In this document: piece by piece, positions 1 through 11,569 of the stretch | How the letters are laid out: the number at the start of each line of letters is the position of its first letter | Numbering within the stretch: position 1 is the first letter of the stretch | Assembly: GCF_001619985.1 (NCBI RefSeq) | Contig: NW_017264196.1 | Location: 1,488,001 to 1,552,000 of the forward strand | Length of the DNA: 64,000 nucleotides | From: Xylona heveae TC161 | Taxonomy: Eukaryota; Ascomycota; Xylonomycetes; Xylonales; Xylonaceae | Direction of reading: 5' to 3' | The notes under the pieces: generated by a model | The model's database searches: none | Told to the model about the DNA's origin: nothing | What the model saw: the letters and a program-made list of their open reading frames with translations, nothing else | Position numbers and translations under genes: made by a program

Positions 1-679
1 GGCTCGAGACAAGAGGGGGCTCTTTCGCAAACGCATCTCTCAGAATCGCAAGGAAGTCCAGAAGCGTCGATCTCTGAGGAAGAGATCGTCAGCTACAAAT
101 TCAGAAACTCCAACTTGTTTGAGCTTGGCCACGGGTAGGTCTCGGCCTCCATATGAGAATTTTTGTTGCACTTACGTCCCACATTCCCTCCCATTGAGCA
201 AGATATGGATGATATATCCGCCCTTCTGCACTTATGTATTGGCCAGGTCGTATGATCATACCTGGAGCCGCTGTGACGTAGGCAATAGGTGACTGCCTTG
301 GATAGGCGTGCGGAATCCAAAGTGATATGGGAAATCGATAGACGGCACCACGAAACGTGACCGGCAATGTGCCACTAACGAGGAGGAGAAGAGCAGATGC
401 GCCATTCTCGTATGCTTGAAAAGTGCTCAATGTCAGTCAAGTAAAGCTCCAACGAATGGTCTTGTGAAATTCCGTACTATAAACATCCGTTCTCGGTGAC
501 AGTGAAGAATAAGAAGAGAGCGTGCGAGCAACGTCTGCGTAGGTTCGATTCACATCATGATATTCCTGACATTATATTCGATATTAGCGATTTTGATTTG
601 TTTGTAGTCATGGTTTAAAACACACGCTTGTCAAAACACTGTAGAGCCAGTTCAAGACCTTCTGCGGGACCGCCGCCAT
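1..679 (-). CDS. vps23: Vps23/TSG101 ESCRT-I subunit, N-terminal part (gene cut by window edge)
   Basis: ESCRT-I subunit that binds ubiquitinated cargo at endosomes through its UEV domain. Exons on the minus strand are 679-626, 565-478, 414-176 and 73-1; the gene continues beyond the left edge. The reading starts MAAVPQKVLNWLYSVLTS, continues EYHDVNRTYADVARTL, and holds the UEV core FRGAVYRFPISLWIP and IYHPYLAQW. All three introns have GT..AG ends and preserve frame (exons of 54, 88 and 239 nt). About 151 codons are present; the coiled-coil and steadiness-box parts of the family would lie outside the window. The ATG at 679 is chosen because the family begins with a short MA..P-QKVLNWLY-type start. 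Identity is firm from family resemblance; nothing is unusual in the visible part. Confidence 0.93.
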
Positions 680-1232
680 ATTCGTCCGGGGAAATGTTGG
701 GACGCTTTCGGCCAGAATAGTGCCGCATCATCCACTTTCAGGCAACATGCTAACTTAAGCGCATAAGAGTCATCACGGGTCTCAGCGACGGATATCTTAT
801 CGCAACTTCGTCAAGTGTTCTTTGAACTTGTTGCTTAAGGCTGGAGGTTTCGAGCTTGGGACACGGGGTTCGACGCCAAGAACCGATGTCCATGTGGGGC
901 AAGATGTCATTCTAAGCTAACAAGCTACTCGCCGAACAACCTCTATTGGTTTCACTTTGTGCCAAAGCGACAATTAATTCTACATGCACATTCCATTTCA
1001 TTACTTTTGAATATTGTCAAGATGTGAAAAATTATTTCGAATTCATGATATCATCAACTTTCACAATTAGCGATTCAATTCATGAATCATCGCCCAGCGA
1101 CTGGTTCAGATGGAATAGAGAACGAGAAATGTGCTTCATCCATATAGAAAACGCCAAAAAGAGTCCAGTCCAGGGGTTGAAACGCCTACGCCACGCCGCC
1201 CATCGCCTAACGAATTTCCAATTACGGGCTAC
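680..1232. other. Spacer between vps23 promoter and nfs1 3' end
   Basis: 553 bases without a supportable gene. It should hold the vps23 promoter and leader and the nfs1 3' untranslated region. I see no repeat or RNA gene. A GGTTCGACGCC string near 868 resembles a tRNA B box but has no tRNA arms around it. Confidence 0.6.
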
Positions 1233-3056
1233 TCAATGCTGGCTCCATTCGATACTGTCTAAAGCGATGCCCTCCTGGACGAGCTCCCAGAGCGGACTGA
1301 GCTCGCGCAAAAAGGTCACACGTTCCTTGACGGCGTTGAGAACATAGTCAACTTCGCCCTCGGTCGTAAATCGACCAATACCGAACCGAATGCTGCTGTG
1401 AGCACTCTCGTCGCTAGTTCCGAGTGCTCGCAAGACATAGCTAGGCTCCAACGAGGCTGATGTGCATGCACTGCCAGAGGAAAGCGCAATGTCTTTAAGA
1501 GCCATCAAAAGCGATTCGCCTTCAACATATGCAAACGAGACGTTGACACACCCAGGAAAGTGGTGCTCAGGGTCACCGTTTTGAGAAGTGTGCTCCATGG
1601 CAAGCAGACCATTTAAAAGGCGCTGCGCCAGAGCAGAAATCCGCTTGTGATCATACTATTGACTATGTTAGTCCAGGAGCCTCAAATTGAGTTGAACGTC
1701 AATATCAAAGAGGGCAAAAATAAGTAGAATCAGAACCCCTGCTGTATGCAATCACAACTACCGGCAAAGCCGGCAGATTCAGTCCATGCATGTCTAAAAA
1801 TTATAGCATTTCGTCATATAAAAGAAGCGTCGCTGAGTAAAAAAAGGAAAAAAAGAAAAGCTTACCTCCAAATCTTCTTTGGCGAGTCGGCAAGCCTCGC
1901 CCATGCCAACAACAAGTGGCGGGGAAATGGTTCCACTACGAAGACCACGCTCTTGACCTCCGCCGGTGATGATGGGATCAAGGCGGACACGCGGCCGTCT
2001 TCTCACGTAGCAGGCGCCAATGCCCTTAGGACCATAAATCTTATGACCAGAAATGGACATGAGGTCAACATTCCACTTGTTAACATCGACAGGAATCTTG
2101 CCGACTGCCTGAGCACCGTCGGTGTGGAAGAACACCTTCTTTGAGCGGCAGAGTTTGCCAATCTCTTCGACGGGTTGGACCACACCGATTTCATTGTTGA
2201 CAGTCATGATACTCACCAGGGCAGTATCCGGACGAATAGCTGCCTCGAGATCCTCCATCTTAATGAGGCCATTCGGCTGGACTGGCAGATAAGTCACATC
2301 GAAGCCCTCATCCTGCAGATGCCGACAGCTGTCAAGCACACACTTGTGCTCAGTCTGGCAGGTGATGATGTGCTTCTTCTTGCCTGAGCGTCCGAAGAAT
2401 CGAGCCACACCTTTGATACTCATGTTATTACTTTCGGTCGCACCGCTGGTGAAGATGATCTCCTTGGAATCGGCTCCAATCAGGTTGGCAACATGCTCTC
2501 GAGCCTGCTCGACAGCCTTTTCGGTTTCCCAACCGTAGGCATGTGTCCGCGAATGGGGGTTACCATAGAGGCCAGTCATAAAGGGCAACATGGCGTCCAG
2601 TACCCGCGGATCCAAGGGTGTAGTGGCTTGCATGTCCAAATAGATAGGACGAGTTCCCTCGTCCATGATGGTGGCTTGTTTCAGAATGCCTGAGATGGAA
2701 TTTTTTAACAATGACTGATCAAATGGACGTGATTGAGACGCTCATGTCATCCGACACATACCTGCAGCCGGGCTCATGACTACGTCGGCATCGACGCCGG
2801 TGCCAGGGACTTTTACATCCTCAGGCTTCTTTCCCGTCTGTGCGATGAAAGATTTTTGGTCTGCCTTGATGGCCGTCTCGACAGAGACCTGCGCATCGTC
2901 CTTCTTGGATTCGGAGACGTAGAAGCGCCTTCCGGGTCTGACAGAGAGACTTGCCACCGCAGCCCGAGCCGGAGTAGGCCGGGCGCGAGGGGTAGAAAAC
3001 CGGCGAAAACAGACCTTTGAGGCCTGCCTCGCGGTGGAAGATGCGATGGAGGACAT
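1233..3056 (-). CDS. nfs1: Mitochondrial cysteine desulfurase Nfs1
   Basis: PLP-dependent class V aminotransferase that removes sulfur from cysteine for Fe-S cluster assembly and tRNA thiolation; mitochondrial. Exons are 3056-2762, 2689-1866 and 1655-1233, giving 513 residues, near the usual fungal length. The first exon is Arg/Ser-rich ([20 protein letters not shown]), a typical mitochondrial presequence. Later come the substrate-site start [14 protein letters not shown], the PLP lysine in [10 protein letters not shown] (about K315) and the catalytic cysteine in [11 protein letters not shown] (about C437). The start is the ATG at 3056; the frame also opens upstream, but only with GTG. The second intron, 1865-1656 (210 nt), is long for this window and lies before the active-site cysteine segment. 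The gene is divergent from rvs167. Confidence 0.96.
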
Positions 3057-4032
3057 CCTGCACTCCACGAAGAGGAGAAAAGAGAAGAGAAAAAAGAAAT
3101 TGGAAAAAAAAGGGTAGAAGAGTCGAAGCGGGAAAAGCTAAGAGGTTGGGACGAACAGCTCTTTCGTACTAATTGCGGCCATTTGATGAACAATTACCTA
3201 AGCGAAAAGATGACGATGTGGAGACTGTCAAATCACGTGCTCTTATTACCCGCTTATCGGCGTTCGGTGAGTCCGGCCCGAGAACTGTGAGATTGTGATT
3301 GGTCAATGCAGCTGGAAGCGGTCTTGGATTATGTAACTCAAAGCCAGCTCTTTGGAATCTTTCCCGATCGGGATGGACGTCATTGACAGGCTCCTTGCAG
3401 GGTTTAGAGAATAATCAGTACGGAGCACACGGAGTAACTCCTGCTATCCTGTAGAACCTGAGATTAAGAGAAGTAGTATGGTAGGTAGAGTGAGAGAAAA
3501 GAATAATATATTCCGTACTAAGGAAGATGATATGGAATGGTAAGGGACAAACATAAACGTGCACCAGGACCAATACCGTTTCCCCCAGGACATGAGCTAT
3601 AAGTTGGCTCCCAGAAAAAATATACTTCCGTAAAAAGACTGATAATCAAATAGGGCGAGCGTGAGGAAATTCACCTGTGAATAATACCTGAGAATAATCA
3701 AATGGAGGTCCTTGTGAGCTGCAGATCGTACCGGGCACTCTTGGCTTGCTAGGGCGTACGCAAAAGTTTGGGTACCGAATACCGAGAGCTGCAGTCTAAG
3801 CCACTTCCGTTCGTCATCGTGCACCGCTTGGTTCACACCGAAAGCCCCAGTCGACGCCCGCATCGGATGCCCTGTTGACGACCGTTCTCCTTCTCCTTCT
3901 TCACTCTCTGCATTCGCTCCCCGATTAGTGCACTGGTCGCTTTTTCCTTCCCGCAGACCTATTGTTCAATATCCAAACTTCAACCCTTTGTCTCACACAT
4001 TATTCTGTAGTTACTGAGTGCTGCCGATCACC
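3057..4032. other. Divergent promoter region nfs1 / rvs167
   Basis: 976 bases shared by two divergent genes. It contains a CCAAT box on the nfs1 strand (3302-3298) and a pyrimidine-rich stretch around 3885-3915, typical of fungal start regions, before rvs167. No coding segment is supportable. Confidence 0.6.
3298..3302 (-). promoter_or_regulatory. CCAAT box upstream of nfs1
   Basis: ATTGG on the plus strand (CCAAT for nfs1), about 240 bases upstream of the nfs1 ATG, a reasonable place for a Hap/CBC-complex site. In fungi this complex is known to control mitochondrial and iron-related genes, which fits an Fe-S gene. The link is inferred from motif and position only. Confidence 0.35.
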
Positions 4033-5759
4033 ATGAGTTGGAAAGGTTTCCAGAAGGGTCTCACTCGGGTACGTTTACATGCTTATGCCTGCTCACGAGT
4101 GACAGCCTCTGAAGACCATGACTGACAATTTGTTAGGCTCCGCAAACTTTCAAAGCAAAATTCAACCTTGTACGTTTTTCTTGTGACCAAATGACCATTA
4201 ACTCTGTCATCAGGAGAAGGGGTCATACCTTAGATATACCCCGCAGTGGGTAACGGGTCTTGCAGGCAGCAAGGACTGACCGGTAGAACTCCAGGGCGAG
4301 CATACCAAGGATGCAGTATATATAGATGCGGAAAGACGGTTCGAGGAACTCGAGAAGGTGGGTCCGATCAGCTTCCGACCCAGGTTAAATATGGAAACAG
4401 AACGCTGAAACGACCGTAAACAGGAGACGAAGAAACTCCATGACGAGTCCAAAAAGTGAGTTTCGCAGGGCGCAAAGTCACGGAATATTTTGCTAAATAG
4501 GTGTTATAGGTATTTTGACGCCATCAATGGTGAGCATATACTTGAACACTCGCAAAACTTGGTACCAATTGACGCATCTTTCAGGCATGTTAAACCACCA
4601 GATAGAATTCTCTAAGGCCGTTGCGGAACTTTACAAGCCTATCTCTGGGCGCATGTCGGACCCAGATTCGATGAAGATTGAAGGGAACCCAGAGGGAATC
4701 CGCGCATGCGAAGAATATGAGGCTATCGTCCGGGACTTACTTGCCACGCTGCAGCCAGAGCTAGAGATGATCGAGACGAGAGTAGTTCGGCCAGCAGACG
4801 AGCTGTTGGATATCATCAAGATTATCCGCAAAGTTGCGACTAAGCGCCAACACAAGCAGCTTGACTATGACCGACACCGTGCAACGTTGAAGAAGCTGCA
4901 GGACAAAAAAGAGAAGACGCTCAAGGACGAGAAGGCCCTGTACAAGGCGGAAAATGACGTGGAGCAGTCCACCCAAGAATACGAGTACTTCAACAACCTT
5001 CTCAAAGAGGAGCTACCCAAATTGTTTGCTTTGGAGCGGGAATTTATCCGGCCGCTCTTCCAGTCATTCTATTATATGCAGCTCAATGTCTTCTACACTC
5101 TGCATGAGAAGATGCAAGGCATGAATATTGGCTACTTTGATCTGACCCTTGACGTTGAGGCCGCTTTTGAGAAGAAGCGGGGCAACATTCAAGAGCAGGC
5201 CGAGGCTCTGACCATTGTGCACTTCAAGACGACTGGTGGCAAGCGACCGGGCCGGTTAGGCGGCGCTGGAAGCAAATTCGGTTTGGACAAGTCGTCGAGC
5301 TCGCCGGCTCGACGTCAGACCCTCGACTCCGCTTCAGGCCCGCCGCCGCCATACAGCGCTGCATCGGCACTGTCACCACAGAATTCTGGTTCTTCGCTAG
5401 GACGCGCGAATAGTACGGGCGGCGCTTGGGGGGCAGCGGCCAAAGCAAAGGGCGCTGCACCCCCACCTCCAAAACCCAAGCCGTCGCGCTTGTCTGGCGT
5501 GCCTGCACCTGAGACTTGCACGGCCCTATACGACTATGAGGCGCAAGCTGAGGGCGACCTGAGCTTCACCACTGGTGAAACCATTGAGATTTTGACCCGC
5601 ACACCCAATGAGAACGAATGGTGGACAGGTAAAGTGAATGGACGGCAGGGGCAGTTTCCAGGTATGTCTCACTCAATGCCTGAAGCATGACCAAAAAAGG
5701 AGAATTCATTTACTTACACAAGATGATAATCAGGCAACTATGTCCGGCTCAACACATGA
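4033..5759 (+). CDS. rvs167: Rvs167/Hob1-type BAR-SH3 protein (amphiphysin family)
   Basis: Membrane-curving endocytosis and actin-patch protein. Seven exons: 4033-4068, 4137-4169, 4295-4357, 4424-4455, 4510-4529, 4585-5661 and 5734-5759, giving 428 residues. The start MSWKGFQKGLTRAPQTF and the segment DAERRFEELEKETKKLHDES mark the BAR N terminus. The BAR domain fills about residues 1-245. A Pro/Ser/Gly-rich linker (with PPPPKPKPSR) follows, then a C-terminal SH3 domain at about 371-428 (ALYDYEAQAEGDLSF, ending FPGNYVRLNT). The 5' end is split into very small exons, one of only 20 nt, and the last exon adds the final eight residues of the SH3 domain. SH3 presence separates it from the SH3-less partner Rvs161/Hob3. 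Confidence 0.95.
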
Positions 5760-6541
5760 CCAGGGGGTTGCTGAGCGATTGCTTTTCAGTTTCACCTCTA
5801 CGAATACACTGGTGCGCGAAGCGAGTTTCTGGATGAAGCATTGCCTTGCTGGTCTTTGATTTCCACATCGCCTATACCACGTACACTTCCCGCGGCTCGT
5901 CTCTGAGCCCCGCTGAGCTTATCCCTTTACACCAATAATTTATGCAGATGGAAAGCACCAGCTGATTGCATGGAAATAATTCCCATCCTCAGCATATCGT
6001 TCGGCCAAGCTCTGTTGAGTTGTCCGTCTGCGCTGTTGTCGAGGGTAAGGGCAGGAAGAGAAGTGCGAATCTTTAAAATGCGAGCAAGCGACAACAATTT
6101 TTTCTTGGCGCCAATCACGAATTTCTTTTCTACCCAAGCTTTCTTTTTTTAGACCATCTCGGCGACTGTCACTAGTATCTTTTTATTGCCTGCTTTTGTT
6201 TTCTTTATCGGCTCGATTCATTTGGTTCAATGTTTCCACGTTACCCACTACGTCTGCGAACCTCGCCCCAAGGGCGGTCACGATATTATTTAATTCTATT
6301 ACTCTATAGATTTGAATATTGAATATGATATCAAACACGGAGAAGATGAACGCTCCTGTATAATCCCAACGTGGGGTCTCCCACTCCTTGTTCAACTCCT
6401 TCTTCAAAACCCCTCTTTCTCACATGCACATATACCTGAAATTCTCCAATACCCCAGGAAAATGCTCCCCTGAGTCATCATTATGGCATCTGATCTCCTC
6501 CATCCATTACCCAGTCCCAAACAGCGTCTGCTTCGTCCCCA
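5760..6541. other. Convergent 3' spacer rvs167 / methyltransferase
   Basis: 782 bases between two converging genes. It should hold both 3' untranslated regions. Only short shadow frames are seen, with no repeat or RNA gene. Confidence 0.6.
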
Positions 6542-8200
6542 CTAGACGCTCAAGCGGAACAACATTCCAAACCAGACATTAACGCCTATCCACTTTTGCG
6601 CAGTAACTCGCCATTTGCGTTCAGCTTCTGCCTTTTTTTCATCATCGTCCTGCTCACCCTCATCATCGTCTTTCTCTTCGCCTTTCGGTGATGCACATCT
6701 TGTTTTTCTTTCTGCCCGTTCCCTACGGTTCTCGTTCGAACCTATATTGTTCCTCTTTCGATAGGCGATACTACTACTACTCACCGCGTCCAACCAGTCC
6801 GCGTCAACTTTTTTCTCATGTACGTCACCTACAAGCTCGAAGCCCCATTTTGCCGCTTCCGCAAGGACGCTGTCTACCGTATGCACAAACGTCACTGTCC
6901 GCACGCGTTTGCCCGTCACGGGGTCAATGAATCCCGCACCCGTCCGCGCGCCCATCTCGTGATGCATGTTGCTGATAAGAAGGTAGCGGTAGCGGTAGCG
7001 GTAGCCTCTGCTGTGCTGGCTAGCATTGTTGCGGCTTGGAGCAGGAATAGGAGTAAAGGTGACGGTGTTATTGCTACTGCTCCTCGTCCCGTCGCGCTTA
7101 GCCCCGCCGAGCATGTCATATGCCGCGGCGAAAAAGTCGTGTAGCGGGAAATGCTCCAATACGAGAGCGGATATTATTCCGTCTGCAGTGGGACTATATT
7201 CTGCTTCTTGCTGTAGGTTCGGCTCCGTAAAAGTAGAAACAGGCGTCTTTGTTCCTGATGTTGATGTTGACGTTGTAGTCCCATCCCATAATCGGAACTC
7301 TACGTCTTTTGCATACGCAGCTTTTCCAGCATCTAAATGGTTAAATCTTGTAGGACTGCTAGCATCCATTGAGGTCTGGGAAGCGCCGACACCATCAGAT
7401 TTGCCAATCGTGTCATTTGTTATACGTCTTGTCGTACTACGAATGTCGTCGTCGCTGCCACAGTGGGAGTGCAATTGCAGTTCCCGCAACGCAGCAGTGC
7501 ATCGAGACTCGGCAATCGCGAGCATGCCCGGTGATATATCCAGGCCCATGATACGCGCGTTTGGAATGCGCAGTAGAGGAAGCGTGCAGCGGCCTGTGCC
7601 GCATCCAAGGTCGATTACGGTCGGTCCTGGGATTTGTGTTGCGTTGTGAGCTGTCGGTGGACTGGAGGAGGTAGAACAGGCGGAAGAAGGAGAGGAAGAG
7701 AGGGAGGGAGAAGGTGAAGGTAAAGATGAAAGGAGAAGTGATGTGAATTGCTCCCGCAGAGAAATCATAGCTAGATTATCAGTGCGGACTAGAATGTTTG
7801 GCATGGTGTCGTAGGTCTGGGATTGTATGTGAGTATTGGCTGTGCGTTTACTTGTATAATTATGAGCAAGCATGTCACCGGGGCGTGTTGTCAACTTGTT
7901 TGCAAGAGGAGAGGGACACGGAGAAGAGAAAACGGCCGCGAAAAAAGAAACACGAAAGAAAGATGAAGCATTGGAGCAGGCTGAAAGGGGAATAAAGAAG
8001 AACATCTAAAACCAAAAGACAAGAGAATGGGAGTTTAAAAGAGGTTTAGGGTTTGAACTTACAGGCGCCCATTGATCATATGCTTCTTGAGCAGAGAGAT
8101 GCAGAAACTCCATTTGTTGTCCTGGTCGTTGCTGTGGTTGTTGATGAAGTTGTTGATCGAGCTGCGATGGCTGCATATTATCATCTGCTGACCTCGTCAT
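6542..8200 (-). CDS. SAM-dependent class I methyltransferase, substrate unknown
   Basis: Two exons, 8200-8063 and 7816-6542, give 470 residues. The first exon starts MTRSADDNMQPSQLDQQLHQ (Gln-rich) and ends EAYDQWAP. Splicing to TYDTMPNILVRTDN restores the usual start of this fold. Motif I is VIDLGCGTGRCTLPLL, followed by GLDISPGMLAIAE. The end, WIGVNVWFGMLFRLSV, is the usual closing strand. The core is stretched by low-complexity insertions: a Ser/Pro block before motif I, a loop after it, and a RYRYRY tract encoded by four GGTAGC units. The tail before the last strand is Lys/Glu/Asp-rich. The 246-nt intron is long. The family is clear but the substrate cannot be told. Confidence 0.8.
6982..7005. 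repeat. Hexanucleotide repeat (GGTAGC)4 inside the methyltransferase
   Basis: Four perfect GGTAGC units. Read on the minus strand they give alternating Tyr-Arg codons just before the strand LLISNMHHEM. Length change would add or remove whole Tyr-Arg pairs without shifting frame. Confidence 0.9.
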
Positions 8201-9508
8201 TTTTTGTCGTCTTTTCCTCTTTCGCTCTGTGAAGGTTGTATTTGTCGGGTGAGAAAACAAATACAAACACACTTGTGCTTAATTGCTACTAAAAGAGAAA
8301 TATGTGCTTATGTCGTTCTCGATATGTTCACGGAAAAATATCTTAAACCGAAAGAGCTTCGGATCCCCACGCTACAATTTTGAGCATCAATATTGTGTCA
8401 AAGCAACGAGTTGAGAGACTTGGAATTGATGCAGAAATTGTTCAAAGTTTGGAATAAAAAGAAACCGAGAAAAATAATTGTAATTGAGAGCTGGAAATAT
8501 GAAGACGTACATAAAATCAACGTGATCAACAGTAGGAGAGACAGTAAGATGTCGCTAAGATTGGTGAGTCATTTGGTTATGCACCATTGAGCTTTCTCGA
8601 TAAACAGAGGGGATACTTGACAGTACAACAGGTGATGGCCCTTAATTGGGCGAGTGAGAATGCCGTAGATTCCCAAATATTGCTGGTTATAAGTACCTAG
8701 AAACAGAGAAGCATAGTGCATGAGCATTGAGCTTCCCGTTGTAGCATACTCCGAGACTTAAAGGGAACTAGAAAGTTTGGTACGACAAGCCGTTAGATAA
8801 AGAGCCGTCATATACCTAAGTGATGATCTTTACTTAGCGTAGTAAAAAGTTGTTTTGATGGAATGGCTGATTCGGGGTTTTAGTCTTCCCGGTATATATC
8901 ACTCAGGTAAGGCGGTGAGCTGGCCAACAAGTTTACTAACGGGTTGATAGAATAGCGGTTCGAATACGAAAGCATATTATTGAACCCAGATTTTTACGCC
9001 GTTAATTTTTGTCGTATATCACTTAGACAGTACACAGAAGCTAGAAAGTACTATGTGGTATGACAACGTCAAGTCAAATCAAATATCATATGCTAGCAAG
9101 AGTACAGCAAATCCAAAGTGCATTATTTCATTACGCCGTAACGTCGATGAGGAACTCCGACCTTGATCCATTTTCTCTTAGTCCTTGCGCAAGTTTCACC
9201 GAGCACCTTGCCCAGAAAATTATAGACGCTCCCAGGACGCCGCGCCAAATTGCAGGATGATTGAGCTTTCAATAGCAGACAGAAAAGAGAAGGAAAGAGA
9301 TAGAAAGTGTGAAAGGAGAACGAAAAGGGCAACAATAGAAGAGAAGGAAAAGAGAGAAAAGAAAAGAAAAGAAGAAAAGTACTTGGGACAATAAAAGTGT
9401 CCCCTTATCCCCTCATATTCGAGGCATGCTGAACCATCCCAATTTCGCGTCGGAGATGCGTCGTTGGCGTCCCAGAATCATTTTCGTGATGCGTAACATC
9501 ATATCAAG
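8201..9508. other. Spacer upstream of methyltransferase, downstream of cdc14
   Basis: 1308 bases without a supportable gene. It contains the methyltransferase promoter and the cdc14 3' region. A purine-rich stretch of A and G runs at about 9275-9385. No repeat family or RNA gene was recognised. Confidence 0.6.
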
Positions 9509-10550
9509 CTAGTATACCGTTCCTTCAAAAGGTGCGTTGTCTCGAAGGTCGGCCACGAGATCCTCGACATTATTCAGAAATTTGCCCAGCAGGGCCTGTT
9601 TTTGCTCCGTTGTCCTCGTATCGTCCAAGTCGCGTTGGGCACCACCGCTAGCGCTTCGGCTGAGTCCGCCGAGTCGGCTCGGTGTGCGTTGGACCACCGG
9701 CGTAGCAAGCGCGCTCTTGTTGAGGCCCAGCGGAGCTGTCTCCGGCATTAGGTAGAAATAGAGAAATTCCACCAGTTTGATCTTGACCTCGCGGCTTGTG
9801 GAGCGCATCTTAAAGAGCGATGTAACGGTAAGCAATCCCTCGAGGATCTCGAACGTGCGTGTATTTCGGGGTTGGTCAAGTAGTGCGCAGACAAGCGTCA
9901 GTAGCGTGGACGATTGGATGGCAGGGCAATTGCACGGATCGAGAAGGTCGAGAAGAAGCTGGTTGCCACGTCAGCACACGAATTTATCGGTGGATCCATT
10001 ATATGTGACTCTCGTACATTCATGTAGATTTCGCGCGCAAAAAGACAGCGCGACGGCGGATGCAAAAGAAGAGCGCCTTGAATGAGGTCCAGAGTTGCGA
10101 TGATTAACAGATCATTCTGGCCATCTGAAAATATGATAAGCTGAAACTGAAAATCGTTTTGTTGTAGAGTAGAGAGCACACATACTGCTTCCTTTGCCCA
10201 GCAGGCGTTCCAAGCATGAGATCAGTCGAAGTGCGACTGTCAGGCGTCAGCATTGGCCTCCTTTGACGCCTGCCAACGGGGAAACCAGAACTCCTACCGT
10301 TCCATTGAAAACCCTCTTGAAGTTTGAAAAATTCTCTAAATGCTGGGTCTTCGCGTAATGATTCCAATCTCTTTGGCGGGGCCAGTCGGTGTCCTTGTGA
10401 TGCGTTTCGTCGTCGGTCCGGGGGCGACGGATTTGAACTCGAGAGACATATTTGCGCTAGCAGGCCCTCAATCTGCCGCAAGCCTTTGCGAATTTTACCA
10501 GACTCGTAGGAAGAGAGGTAATCAAAGGAATGAGACAAAAGTGCCTCCAT
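9509..10550 (-). CDS. cdc14: Cdc14-type septation initiation network protein (SID1 partner)
   Basis: Orthologue of fission yeast Cdc14, the regulatory partner of the Sid1 kinase in the septation initiation network; not the Cdc14 phosphatase. Exons are 10550-10298, 10236-10186, 10124-10018 and 9958-9509, giving 286 residues. Diagnostic stretches are MEALLSHSFDYLSSYESGKI at the start, ALRLISCLERLLGKGSNGQN across two introns, LLLHPPSRCLFAREIYMN, and KLVEFLYFYLMPE, with FLNNVEDLVADLRD near the end. All splice sites are GT..AG and in frame. A Ser/Pro/Arg-rich insertion lies near residues 35-60. There is no HCxxGxxR phosphatase loop. Confidence 0.92.
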
Positions 10551-11569
10551 GGTTCTGATTGTTGATCAGTGAGGTGGCGAGGATCACCGTGATATCCCGC
10601 CGGGGGACCAGAGCTTCCGTCAATCGATAGATATACGGATTAGGGGGGAAATTGGCATGGCCAGGCGAAAGCATGGCAAGTGCGCAATGATGACGATTGA
10701 CAACGTCCGGAGAGGCCGACAATAGAAACAAAACTAAGAGAGTCAAGCTAACAATGATCGATCGTGATCGACTGGGTCAGGGGGTGGAGACTTTTGGGCA
10801 GTAATTAGCTTTTTCAGCTGGGATGGAGGTAAATAGAGAGCGGATAGGTGAGGTTGGCGAGACAACTGAAAGCGGACCGTTTAGGCAGAATAGCCTCTCC
10901 AGCGGAAACTAACCACGACGGGGCGAAATGACGAGAAGTCACAAGGAGCATGCAGATCTTGAAGAGTACAGGAACATGATGAAACCTTTCTGAGACGACA
11001 ACCTATGAGAAACACTTGCAAAATAACAACGATTTTGAGCTTGTAACATGATTAGCAAATATTGGTGATCCAATCCTCCGAAAGATTTTGCGCCCATTCG
11101 AGCTATTACCTGCAACTTCATATTAGTTAGATGCTTTTAGATAAGGAGGCGCAGTGTACTCATACAACCACGGACGAGTAAGATGACAAGACGAAGGAGG
11201 GGTTCAGAGAGGGTTGACAATTCACCTGGTCAGATGGGCCCAGAACGTGCACTTTGAGGATTAGCTTATCGTTCTGCTTCGTCCTTTTTCTCTTCTCATA
11301 ACATTTCTTCATTTTCGATTCCTTGTATCAGCTGCATCGTATCATTCATATTATATCCACTGTTGTCAGTCTCATCGACGTTGAAGAAGTAGTCGTTGTA
11401 CCACGACTTAAGGTAGCTGTACGAGTGAAGTTTAACCATAAACTCGCCCGTTGTACAGAGTCCGTGCTCCCCACGCTGGATTTGCCCCACCATTGAAGCT
11501 TGTGGACAGACCACGTTCATCCCGCCGTTGGAGAATTGAAAGGAAAGTTACGTCTGTTATTCTGGATCG
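10551..11569. other. Divergent promoter region cdc14 / ggs1
   Basis: 1019 bases between divergent starts. Short frames only; none looks coding. It should contain the promoters of both genes. Confidence 0.6.

Noticed and set aside
856-890. tRNA-like B box (GGTTCGACGCC)
   Set aside because: No T-arm pairing, acceptor stem or A box at a suitable distance.
3057-3068. Four-residue upstream extension of Nfs1
   Set aside because: It would start with GTG; the ATG at 3056 gives a normal mitochondrial presequence.
7026-7649. 207-codon open frame on the plus strand
   Set aside because: It is exactly antisense to the methyltransferase coding exon, has no family resemblance, and the minus-strand protein has clear SAM motifs.
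9509-10550. Reading cdc14 as the Cdc14 phosphatase
   Set aside because: There is no HCxxGxxR catalytic loop; the sequence matches the unrelated septation-network protein that shares the name.
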